From positions 1-26,700 of the forward strand of contig JAJYNP010000035.1 of assembly GCA_021786265.1 (NCBI GenBank): a stretch of DNA of 26,700 nucleotides, read 5' to 3'. Both the position numbers and the translations under genes were made by a program. Positions 17,796 through 25,082 of this stretch are shown in pieces. The notes under the pieces were generated by a model. That model did not search any database. It worked only from the letters and a program-made list of their open reading frames with translations, and was not told where the DNA came from. The stretch is from Chloroflexota bacterium (GTDB taxonomy: Bacteria > Chloroflexota > Limnocylindria > Limnocylindrales > CSP1-4). How positions within the stretch are numbered: the stretch's first letter is position 1; each line of letters opens with the position of its first letter.

Positions 17796-18293
17796 CTACC
17801 GGTAGTTCTCGAACTGGATGGCGACGGGATAGTCCTCGCCGGCCTGCCGCAGCCGCGCGATCACCTTCTGCAGCTCGTCCTTGCTCTTGCCGGAGACCCG
17901 CACGGCGTCGCCCTGGATCTGCGGCTTCGCCCTGGGGAACTCGTCCCGGATCAGCTTTGCGATCCGCCTGGCCAGCTCCTCATCGAGGCCCCGGTGCAGC
18001 CCGATCCGCTGGCGCACGGTGTCCTTGCCGGCCGGTTCGACGGCGCCCCAGTCGAAGATCTTGAGCGACAGGCCGCGCCGGACCGCCTTCGACTCCACGA
18101 GCTCGCGGACCGCCTTCGCCCGGTACTCGTCGGAGGTGCGGAGCAGGATCTCGTCCCGGCCGAGCTCCAGCTGCACCGGCACGTTGCGGAAGTCGAAGCG
18201 TGCCGCGACCTCGCGGCGCACCTGATCGAGCGCGTTGACCAGCTCCTGGTGGTCGAAGTCGCTGACCACGTCGAACGAAACGTCGCCCGGCAT
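17796..18293 (-). CDS. yajQ: YajQ-family nucleotide-binding protein (UPF0234)
   Basis: A 165-residue protein of the normal YajQ length. Conserved landmarks include SFDVVSDFD at the start, ELVNALDQVRREVAARFDF, KIFDWGAVEPAGKDTVRQ, KLIRDEFPRAKPQIQGDAVRVSGK (the KxQIQGdxVRV signature) and the C-terminal YPVAIQFENYR. YajQ proteins bind nucleotides; a Xanthomonas member binds cyclic-di-GMP and acts with a transcription factor. That is of interest because two EAL proteins sit in the same window, but a link is speculative. The start has AAGGAGGA just upstream. It lies 12 bp after the NTF2-like gene and is probably its co-transcribed partner. Confidence 0.93.
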   Translation of the reverse strand: MPGDVSFDVVSDFDHQELVNALDQVRREVAARFDFRNVPVQLELGRDEILLRTSDEYRAKAVRELVESKAVRRGLSLKIFDWGAVEPAGKDTVRQRIGLHRGLDEELARRIAKLIRDEFPRAKPQIQGDAVRVSGKSKDELQKVIARLRQAGEDYPVAIQFENYR

Positions 18294-18296
18294 GCT

Positions 18297-18304
18297 TCCT
18301 CCTT
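18297..18304 (-). promoter_or_regulatory. Ribosome binding site of yajQ
   Basis: On the minus strand this reads AAGGAGGA, 3 nt before the ATG at 18293. It sits within the 12-bp gap after the preceding stop codon. Confidence 0.75.
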
Positions 18305-18305
18305 C

Positions 18306-18740
18306 TCAGCCGCGGCCGGGCTCATCCGGAGCGGGCTCGGGTCGGAACGTGCGGTCCGTCCCCACCGTCCGCTCCAGGGTCCAGTGCCGCTCGCGCACGA
18401 TGAGCTTGTCGTCGTCCAGCTCGAACGTTGCGAACCCACGGGCGCGCACCCGTTCCGCGGTGTCACGGCGCGTCCAGGCGCCGTGCCAGGCCACCAGGAC
18501 GGTCGAGCCGGCAGCCCACGCGCGTTCGGCGTCCAACTCCACGTTCGCCTGCTCGGCCGCAAGCCGGTTCCAGAACGCGCGGACGGCCAGCTCGCCGGTG
18601 ACGTGCTCCGCGAATGGATCCGGCCGCAGGTCCGCGTCGGCACGGTACAGCTCCATCGCCGCGTCCACGTCGCGCGCCTCGCGGGCTCGCTTGTAGCGGG
18701 CGAGCAGATCGTCTGCGTCCCCCGGGGTCAACGTCGCCAT
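18306..18740 (-). CDS. NTF2/SnoaL-like domain protein
   Basis: A 144-residue protein with a single cone-shaped NTF2-like (SnoaL) domain. The helix DADDLLARYKRAREARDVDAAMELY is followed by ADLRPDPFAEHVTGELAVRAFWNRL, then strands such as STVLVAWHGAWTRR and RARGFATFELDDDKLIVRERHW. Families with this fold include small cyclases, isomerases and non-enzymatic ligand-binding proteins, and no catalytic Asp/His set can be assigned by eye. The ATG at 18740 gives the expected domain length. It lies 50 bp after murC and 12 bp before yajQ, all on the minus strand. Function unknown. Confidence 0.75.
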   Translation of the reverse strand: MATLTPGDADDLLARYKRAREARDVDAAMELYRADADLRPDPFAEHVTGELAVRAFWNRLAAEQANVELDAERAWAAGSTVLVAWHGAWTRRDTAERVRARGFATFELDDDKLIVRERHWTLERTVGTDRTFRPEPAPDEPGRG

Positions 18741-18790
18741 CCCTGCAGTGTACCGGCCAGCGGCCGCGGGCGGCCGGCGTTGAGCGACCC

Positions 18791-20491
18791 TCAGGCAGCC
18801 CCTCCGACACGCGCGGCATCGTCTCCGGCCAGCGCCGCCACCAGACGAGCGGCGATCCGGTAGGAGTGGCCGCCGCCCATCACCAGGACCACGTCGCCCG
18901 GGCGGACCCGGGTCGCCAGCCAGTCGGCAGTCTCGTCGACGGTCCCCGGCGCCGACGCGCCCGGCATGCCGCGCGATCGGACCGCTGCCGCCAGGGCCTC
19001 GGCGGAGGCGATGGTCGTGTCCGGATCTCGGCCCGCCCAGATCTCGGCGATCGCCACCTCGTCCGCGCCACCGGCCAGCACGTCCGCGAAGCGGTCGAGG
19101 AGCGCGGCGGTCCGGTGGTAGGTGAGCGGCTCGTACACCGCCCAGAGGCGCCGGCCGGGGTAGCGCTGGCGCACCGCCGCCAGCGTCACGGCGATGGCCG
19201 TGGGGTGGTGGGCGTAGTCGTCGAGGATCGCCACCCCGCGCGGTTCGCCCTTGAGCTCGAGGCGCCGGCCAACGCCGCGGAAGGTGGCAAGCCCCGCGAC
19301 GATCGCCGGCACCGGGACGCCGAGGGCGGCTGCCGCGGCCGCGACACAGAGGGCGTCCTGGGCGTTGTGGCGTCCTGGCAGGGCGATGTGGGCGCGCACC
19401 GGCGAACCGCCCGGTGCCTCGCGGTCCCGGGTCTCCGCCGCGCCCAGCGAGGCCAGACCCACGATCTCCAGCGTGGTGCCGTCGGGATCGGCGGCGGCGA
19501 CACGGCCGGCGACCGCACGGCACCCACCCAGCGCGGTCCCCCGGCCGGCGCGCAGACGGGCCGCGAGCGATGCGAGCGAGGCCGGCCCTTCCGCCGCGGG
19601 GTCGGCCAGCGCAACGGCCACCATGTGTCCGGGCCAGTCCGCCAGCCGCGCGGCGACCCGGTTCGCCCCGCGATCGCCCCGGTTCACGACCAGGACCGGC
19701 GGCGCCCCCCGCCCATCCGCGCGCCGGATCCATCCCTCGAACGCGTCCAGCACCGCGTCCTCGTCGGCGAACACGTCGGGGTGGTCCCACTCGGCGTTGA
19801 GCAGGACCGCCAGCGCGGGCCGGTAGGGGTCGAAGTTGCCGGCGTACTCGTCGGCCTCCACGATGAACTCCGGCCCGTCCCCCCACCGGGCGGTGGACGC
19901 GGGCTCCCCGGCGGCGCCACCCGGCAGCAGCGCCCCGACGAACGCGCTCGGGTCCCGGCCGGCATGGGTCAGCAGCTCGACCAGCCATCCCGTGCTGGTC
20001 GACTTCCCGTGCGTGCCCGCCACGCCCACCAGGTGAGCGCCGCGCGTCTCCGCCGCGTCCGCCACCACCTGCTGCCACGGTTCGATCGCGATCCCCAGGG
20101 CATGCGCCGCCTGCAGCTCCGGGTTGTCGGGATCGATCGCGGTGAGCGCCTTCGTGACGGCCAGCCGGTCCACGATCGGTGCCCCGGCGGACGCGGACGC
20201 GTCCGGGCCGGCGGCCGTCTGTGCGGGCGTGCCGGCCGGCTCCGCCACGTGGGCGGCCGCGTGACCCTCCAGCACCAGGACCCCGGCCGCTTCCACGGCC
20301 GGCACGTACGGCGAGTCCACGGAGCGATCACAGGCGGTGACGACCGCACCGGCCCGCACGGCAAGGATCGCGGCCGCCGACGCGCCCGCCCCCCCGGCGC
20401 CGAGCACGTGGATCCGCTCACCGGGCGAGATCGCGCGCGCCGGGCGCGCGGGCGCCAGGCCTCGCCCGACGTCGGCGGCCGAGCGGGTCAC
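18791..20491 (-). CDS. murC: UDP-N-acetylmuramate--L-alanine ligase (MurC-like Mur ligase)
   Basis: A 566-residue Mur ligase. The N-terminal nucleotide-binding loop is [12 protein letters not shown] (28-39). The ATP loop GTHGKST (159-165) has Ser where Thr is usual. Then come [20 protein letters not shown], the central [20 protein letters not shown] and [10 protein letters not shown]. The SSAI..DNPEL-type N-terminal segment ([12 protein letters not shown]) and the RRxELKGE motif favour MurC over Mpl or MurD/E. It would add L-Ala to UDP-MurNAc in the cytoplasm, the first peptide step of peptidoglycan synthesis. It is about 80-100 residues longer than typical MurC, mainly through an A/P/S-rich insert near residues 85-106 and another in the middle domain. 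The GTG start overlaps the cinA stop (GTGA). Confidence 0.85.
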   Translation of the reverse strand: MTRSAADVGRGLAPARPARAISPGERIHVLGAGGAGASAAAILAVRAGAVVTACDRSVDSPYVPAVEAAGVLVLEGHAAAHVAEPAGTPAQTAAGPDASASAGAPIVDRLAVTKALTAIDPDNPELQAAHALGIAIEPWQQVVADAAETRGAHLVGVAGTHGKSTSTGWLVELLTHAGRDPSAFVGALLPGGAAGEPASTARWGDGPEFIVEADEYAGNFDPYRPALAVLLNAEWDHPDVFADEDAVLDAFEGWIRRADGRGAPPVLVVNRGDRGANRVAARLADWPGHMVAVALADPAAEGPASLASLAARLRAGRGTALGGCRAVAGRVAAADPDGTTLEIVGLASLGAAETRDREAPGGSPVRAHIALPGRHNAQDALCVAAAAAALGVPVPAIVAGLATFRGVGRRLELKGEPRGVAILDDYAHHPTAIAVTLAAVRQRYPGRRLWAVYEPLTYHRTAALLDRFADVLAGGADEVAIAEIWAGRDPDTTIASAEALAAAVRSRGMPGASAPGTVDETADWLATRVRPGDVVLVMGGGHSYRIAARLVAALAGDDAARVGGAA

Positions 20492-20991
20492 CCGCCGGTC
20501 CCCTCCCCCAGCCGCTCGAGCACCAGGTGGAGCGCAGCCTCCGCGCTCTGGACCTTGTTGGCCGCCCGGTCGCCGTGCCAGAGATGTCTCCGGACCTCGG
20601 TCCCGGCGACGCCCGCGACGGCCACGTACGTCAGGCCCACGGGCTTCGCCTCGCTGCCGCCGTCGGGCCCGGCGATGCCGGTCACCGCGACCGCCAGGTC
20701 CGCCCCGTGCCGGCGCACGGCACCCTCGGCCATCGCCGCGGCGACCTGCGCCGACACCGCGCCATGCGCCAGCAGGGTGGTCTCGGGAACGTCCAGCAGG
20801 CCCGCCTTGATCCGGTCCGCGTATGCGATCACGCCCCCCAGGTAGTACGCGCTCGAGCCCGGCTGTTCGGTGATCACGTGGCCGATCAGGCCCCCCGTGC
20901 AGGACTCGGCGGTGGCAAGCGTGAGGCCCGTGCGCACGCATCGCGCCTGGAGCCGCGCGGCCAGGTCCCGTGCGGGAGCCAGCGGGTCCAT
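20488..20991 (-). CDS. pncC: CinA C-terminal domain protein (NMN amidohydrolase, PncC)
   Basis: A 167-residue stand-alone CinA C-terminal domain. Landmarks are [18 protein letters not shown] (about 24-41), [30 protein letters not shown] and [18 protein letters not shown], which supply the Ser and Thr of the active site known from PncC. It deamidates nicotinamide mononucleotide in NAD recycling; the N-terminal domain of full-length CinA is missing. The start at 20991 places TAESCTGG where PncC proteins have it. The frame stays open to an ATG at 21096, only 3 nt after the rodZ-like stop, which would add 35 residues containing a 16-residue repeat; translational coupling could favour that start. 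The stop overlaps the murC start by 4 bp. Confidence 0.88.
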   Translation of the reverse strand: MDPLAPARDLAARLQARCVRTGLTLATAESCTGGLIGHVITEQPGSSAYYLGGVIAYADRIKAGLLDVPETTLLAHGAVSAQVAAAMAEGAVRRHGADLAVAVTGIAGPDGGSEAKPVGLTYVAVAGVAGTEVRRHLWHGDRAANKVQSAEAALHLVLERLGEGTGG

Positions 20992-21007
20992 GAGCGGCGC
21001 GGCCGCG

Positions 21008-21090
21008 GACCGGTCACCGGGAGTCCGGGCCACCTCATCGCCCGCCGACCGCATCGACCAGTCGCCCGGCGTCCGCGTCACCTCGTCGCC
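21008..21090. repeat. Imperfect direct repeat, 48-bp period, at the front of cinA/pncC
   Basis: Two copies of about 35 bp start at 21008 and 21056. Their shared pattern on the plus strand is GACCrGTCrCCsGGmGTCCG, continuing through CACCTCrTCGCC. On the minus strand they encode [12 protein letters not shown] and [12 protein letters not shown] in the frame of cinA, so the period is exactly 16 codons. It may be an N-terminal extension or an untranslated spacer element. Confidence 0.6.
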
Positions 21091-21099
21091 GACCATCGG

Positions 21100-22521
21100 T
21101 CAGTGGTCGTTCGTCTGCCTGGGCGCCGCCGGTGGGGCGAAGAGCCAGGTCTGGGGAACCCCCGGAGGGCCCAGCGCACCGAGCGACTGCCCGTTCAGCG
21201 TGAAGTACGTCGAGCCCGCCGATCCCGTGCGGACCTCGACGCTGTGCTGGCCCGTGAACTCGACGGTCTTGCCGACCGCGAACGTCTGGCCGCCGTTGCC
21301 GAGCGTGGGGTCGACCGTCCCGTCGACCCACACTTTCAGCCATGCCGGCGACCCCATGATCGCCACGACCAGGTCGACGCCCGTGAACGCGACCGTGACG
21401 GAGCGGGTCTCTGTCGTCGTCTCCTGCTGGTTGCCCGTGGCGGTGATCGTGAGCGACCACTTCCCGGGCGCGAGCTGGTACGAATCCGAGAAGGAGCCGT
21501 CCGGCGCCACCGAGATCTGCTTGGGAGCCGGGGCGGCGACGGGCGACGGCGAGGCGGCCGACGGCTGGGGTCCCACCGCCCCCACGTACTTCGCCGAGAC
21601 GGTGATCGATGTCGCGTTCGTGGTGCCCTGGACCGGGATCGCGCCGTTCGTGACCGCCGCACCGTCGTTCGGGCTCGTCACCGACAGCGTGGGCGCCTCG
21701 ATGATCGGGATCGGCACCGTGATGATCAGGGTGATGGGCACGGAATCCTTGCCCGTCGAGGGGTCGGTGGCGGTAATGCTGAACTGGTTCTGACCCTTGG
21801 TGAGCGGGACGTCCTTCTGCCAGTGGCCCGAGCTGTCGGTGGTGACCCGGTACGGCTGCTGTCCGGTGCCCTGGATCGTGATCGTGGTGCCGGCATTGCT
21901 CGTTCCGGCCAGCACCGTCTGGTCCGCGGTGCTGTCCATGGTGGTCACGCGGTCCGGGGGCTGGGTGATGGCCAGGCTGGGTGGCTGCGTGAACCGCATC
22001 AGCTGGTACGCCACGTAGGCCAGGAAGATCAGCACGACCACCGACAGGACGACCGCGACGACGACGCCGCGCGAGAAGATCAGGCCACTGGACGGCGCCT
22101 CCAGGGCCCGTGGCACGATCGCCACCGGCTCCGAGGCACGCGCGGTGCCGTACTCCTCGCGGTACTGGTCGAGGATCTCCTCCGGGTTCAGCCCCAGGTA
22201 GAGCGCGTAGTTGCGCAGGAAGCCCTTCGTATAGACCATGCCGGGGAGTTCGTTGTAGTCGCCGCGCTCGAGGGCGGCGAGGTACCGGACGCGGATCTTG
22301 GTGTCGCGCTCGGCGCGGTACAGGTCCACGCCCTTGCGTTCGCGCGCCGCCAGCAGCTGCTCGCCGAGGACCGGGCGTGCCGCGGGCAGCCGCACTCGTT
22401 CTCGCGTGGCCGGGCGCCGGTCGGGTCGGGCATGGTCGCGCGTGGTCATCGGCTCCAGGGAATCCTCGTTGGGCCGGACATTGAAGGTGGGCGGGTCCAT
22501 CCCTGGCGTCCCGCGGCGCAT
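21100..22521 (-). CDS. RodZ-like protein: cytoplasmic HTH, one membrane helix, extracytoplasmic Ig-like domains
   Basis: A 473-residue bitopic protein. An Xre-type helix-turn-helix (about 51-120) shows the RodZ pattern LGEQLLAARERKGVDL, IRVRYLAALERGDYNELPG and VYTKGFLRNYALYLGL. A single membrane helix follows at about 152-175. The outer part has two Ig-like/big-domain repeats (about 180-268 and 275-380, the second interrupted by an Ala/Pro/Ser-rich loop), then a C-terminal DUF4115-like domain (LKVWVDG...VEFTGQHSVEVRTG). RodZ links the MreB cytoskeleton to wall synthesis in rods. YmfM of Bacillus occupies the same place beside spoIIIE and cinA. Starts at 22500 and 22449 are also possible; the listed one has GGGGGT upstream. 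The stop is 3 nt before the longest cinA start. Confidence 0.82.
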   Translation of the reverse strand: MRRGTPGMDPPTFNVRPNEDSLEPMTTRDHARPDRRPATRERVRLPAARPVLGEQLLAARERKGVDLYRAERDTKIRVRYLAALERGDYNELPGMVYTKGFLRNYALYLGLNPEEILDQYREEYGTARASEPVAIVPRALEAPSSGLIFSRGVVVAVVLSVVVLIFLAYVAYQLMRFTQPPSLAITQPPDRVTTMDSTADQTVLAGTSNAGTTITIQGTGQQPYRVTTDSSGHWQKDVPLTKGQNQFSITATDPSTGKDSVPITLIITVPIPIIEAPTLSVTSPNDGAAVTNGAIPVQGTTNATSITVSAKYVGAVGPQPSAASPSPVAAPAPKQISVAPDGSFSDSYQLAPGKWSLTITATGNQQETTTETRSVTVAFTGVDLVVAIMGSPAWLKVWVDGTVDPTLGNGGQTFAVGKTVEFTGQHSVEVRTGSAGSTYFTLNGQSLGALGPPGVPQTWLFAPPAAPRQTNDH

Positions 22522-22591
22522 AGCATACCCCCGGGACCCCGTGATCTCGACGTGGCGGACCCGGCCGCGGCGGCTCGCGGTCCGGCCGTTC

Positions 22592-22627
22592 CGGGAGTCG
22601 TCGCGGCGGATGCCGCGACGACTCCCG
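22592..22627 (-). terminator. Perfect 16-bp hairpin between ftsK and the rodZ-like gene
   Basis: The sequence 22592-22607 is exactly complementary to 22612-22627, leaving a 4-nt GGAT loop (ATCC on the minus strand). It starts 38 bp after the ftsK stop. No T-tract follows on either strand, so it is not a textbook intrinsic terminator. It may attenuate, mark an RNA-processing site, or protect the 3' end of the ftsK message. Confidence 0.5.
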
Positions 22628-22665
22628 CCGTAACCGCGGCCGTCACCCGGCCCCGAAACAGTCGG

Positions 22666-25080
22666 TCACACGTCGTCCACGTCGTCGAGGCCGCGGATCC
22701 AGTTCTCCGGCCCGTACACCTGGCGCGGGACCGCGGGGTTGCGCGGATCCTGCGGCCCGATGATCCCGACCCGCTCGAGCTCGTCGATGATCCGGCTCGC
22801 GCGGTTGAACCCGACCTTCAGCCTGGTCTGCAGCATGGACGTGCTGGCCTTGCCGCTGGTGATCACGAGCTCCGCGGCGCGAGGCGTCATCTCGTCCTCG
22901 GCGAGCTGCGAGAGCCACGCGAACTGGCCACCCTCCCCCGACTCCTCGCCGCCGGCCACCACGTCGGGGTCGTACTGCGGCTCGGGCGCCTGCGCGCGCC
23001 ACTGGTCGGTCACCGACAGGACCTCGCGATCGCTCACGAAGACGCCCTGCAGGCGCACCGCCCGCGGCAGGTCGGCCGGCTGGTAGAGCATGTCGCCGCG
23101 CCCGATCAGGTCCTCTGCGCCCGGCGCGTCGAGCACCGTCCGGCTGTCGACGTTCGACGACATCGCGAACGCGATGCGGCTCGGGACGTTGGCCTTGATC
23201 AGGCCCGTGACGACGTTGACGCTGGGCCGCTGCGTGGCGAGCACCAGGTGAATGCCGACCGCGCGCGCCTTCTGAGCGAGCTTGACGATGGGGTCCTCGA
23301 CCTTCCGGCCCTCCCGCATCATGAGGTCCGCAAGCTCGTCGACCACGATCACGATGTAGGGCAGCCGCTCGTGCTCCGCCACGCGGGGGCTGGCGTTGTA
23401 GGAGGCGATGTTCCGCTCGCTCTTCGCGGCCAGCGCCTTGTAGCGCTCCTCCATCTGGCGCACCGCCCAGCCCAGCGCGGCCTTGGCGTCGCCGGGCTCG
23501 ACGATCACGTCGGTCAGCAGGTGCGGGAGATCCCGGTACGAGGCGAGCTCGACCCGCTTCAGGTCGATCAGGATCAGGCGCACCTGGTCCGGGCGGGCGC
23601 GCATGAGCAGGCTCGTGATCAGCGCGTTCACGCAGACGCTCTTGCCGGAGCCGGTGGCACCGGCGATCAGGAGGTGCGGCATGCGGGCGAGATCCACCGC
23701 GTACGCCTTGCCCGACACGTCGCGCCCGAGGGCGAACGTGAGCGGGCTGACGGCCTCCGCCATGCGCGCGTCCTCCCACAGGCCGCGGAAGCCCACCACC
23801 TCCGCGTTGTGGTTGGGGATCTCGATCCCCACCACGTCCTTGCCGGGAATGGGCGCCTCGATGCGGATCGATCGGGCGGCGAGTGCCATCGCCAGGTCGT
23901 CGGCGAGCGCCTCGACCCGCGAGAGCTTGACGCGCGGGTCCGGCTTCACCTCGTACTGCGTGACGACGGGGCCGATGTTCTGGCCGATCACGGTTGCGGG
24001 GATCTGGAAGCTGCGCAGCTTCTCCTCGATGATCCGCCGGTTGCGGGCGTGGTCCAGCTCGGCCGCGCCGTTGGTCGGGCGCTCAGGGTCGAGGAGCGTC
24101 GCGTCCGGGAGTGTCCAGGGCCGGTGCTCGACGGCGAGGGGCGTGTCGTCCGCCTCGAGGAGCGCGTCCCCGGGCAGCGCGTCCCGGCCATCCGCCGCCG
24201 ATGCTCCCGGGCCCGTCCCGCCACCTGCGCCGGCGGGAGCCCAGGGACCGGCAGCCGCTCCGGTGCCGCCTGCCGCACCGGTGCCGCCATGGGGGACAGC
24301 GCGCTCGCCGGACCAGACCGTCTGGCTCAACGGCGCCGGGCTGGGAACCGGGGCGGGCAGGTCGGGCTCGGCAAGCGGCTCGCGCTCCTCGCCGCGACGG
24401 GTCCCCTCGCGTGGGATCCGTGTCTCGCGGGTCTCCCGGCCGTTGCGCGAGACGTCCGCCGCGCCGCCGTTCCGGCCGGTCACCACGGGCGTTGCCAGCG
24501 CGCCGGCCACGGCGCGGCCGCCGGCCACGAGGGGCCACAGCAGCCCGCGCACCGTCAGGTTCAGCAGCAGCACGATCCCGGCCAGCACGACCCCGACCAG
24601 CACCACGAACGCGCCGGGAGGGCTGACCAGCTCCGAGAGGCCGTGCGACAGCTGGGCGCCCAGCCAGCCGCCGCCGTTGCTCAGCGCCTGGGGCGAGGTC
24701 CCGTTGCCCCAGACGAGGTGAAACAGCCCGATCCCGCCCACGAACGTGACGAGCCCGCCGAGCGCGGAGACGCCCCAGCCCGTGCCGGCGCTGGGCGCCC
24801 GCTCCACGAACGCGCCGGCGATCAACAGCAGGATCGGCAGGAGCCAGGCGCCCTGACCGAACGCCGGACGCAGCAGCTCGTTCACGTACTTGTTCAGGAT
24901 CCCCTGCCCGGGCAGGAACAGCGCGATCAGGGTGACCGCCCCTACCACGAGCAGCACGATGCCGACCAGGGCCCGGGTCAGCTCGGGCGAGAGCCGCAGA
25001 TCGATCGAGGGCCCGGAGGACCGGCGCCGCTGGGTGCGGGTCCGGCTCCGGGTGGAGGGGGTGCGCCGACGGGTCGCCAC
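22666..25080 (-). CDS. ftsK: DNA translocase FtsK/SpoIIIE
   Basis: An 804-residue septal DNA pump. A basic N-terminus is followed by about four membrane helices (about 34-58, 78-95, 103-125 and 155-180), a disordered Arg/Glu- then Ala/Gly/Pro-rich linker (about 185-330), and the alpha/beta motor. In the motor are Walker A GATGSGKS (474-481), ILIDLKRVELASY, Walker B IVIVVDELADLMM and LATQRPSVNVVTGLIKANVPSRI. The C-terminal gamma winged helix is ELVITSGKASTSMLQTRLKVGFNRASRIIDEL. The gamma domain reads polar DNA signals so the hexamer moves chromosome ends across the closing septum; here it may also act at XerCD/dif. The GTG start at 25080 lies 2 bp after the rnj stop, indicating coupled translation. 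Confidence 0.95.
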   Translation of the reverse strand: MATRRRTPSTRSRTRTQRRRSSGPSIDLRLSPELTRALVGIVLLVVGAVTLIALFLPGQGILNKYVNELLRPAFGQGAWLLPILLLIAGAFVERAPSAGTGWGVSALGGLVTFVGGIGLFHLVWGNGTSPQALSNGGGWLGAQLSHGLSELVSPPGAFVVLVGVVLAGIVLLLNLTVRGLLWPLVAGGRAVAGALATPVVTGRNGGAADVSRNGRETRETRIPREGTRRGEEREPLAEPDLPAPVPSPAPLSQTVWSGERAVPHGGTGAAGGTGAAAGPWAPAGAGGGTGPGASAADGRDALPGDALLEADDTPLAVEHRPWTLPDATLLDPERPTNGAAELDHARNRRIIEEKLRSFQIPATVIGQNIGPVVTQYEVKPDPRVKLSRVEALADDLAMALAARSIRIEAPIPGKDVVGIEIPNHNAEVVGFRGLWEDARMAEAVSPLTFALGRDVSGKAYAVDLARMPHLLIAGATGSGKSVCVNALITSLLMRARPDQVRLILIDLKRVELASYRDLPHLLTDVIVEPGDAKAALGWAVRQMEERYKALAAKSERNIASYNASPRVAEHERLPYIVIVVDELADLMMREGRKVEDPIVKLAQKARAVGIHLVLATQRPSVNVVTGLIKANVPSRIAFAMSSNVDSRTVLDAPGAEDLIGRGDMLYQPADLPRAVRLQGVFVSDREVLSVTDQWRAQAPEPQYDPDVVAGGEESGEGGQFAWLSQLAEDEMTPRAAELVITSGKASTSMLQTRLKVGFNRASRIIDELERVGIIGPQDPRNPAVPRQVYGPENWIRGLDDVDDV

Positions 25081-25082
25081 CC

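Noticed and set aside
20070..20095. GGTTCGATCGCGATCC resembling a tRNA T-arm
   Set aside because: It lies inside the murC coding frame and no acceptor stem, D-arm or anticodon arm can be built around it.
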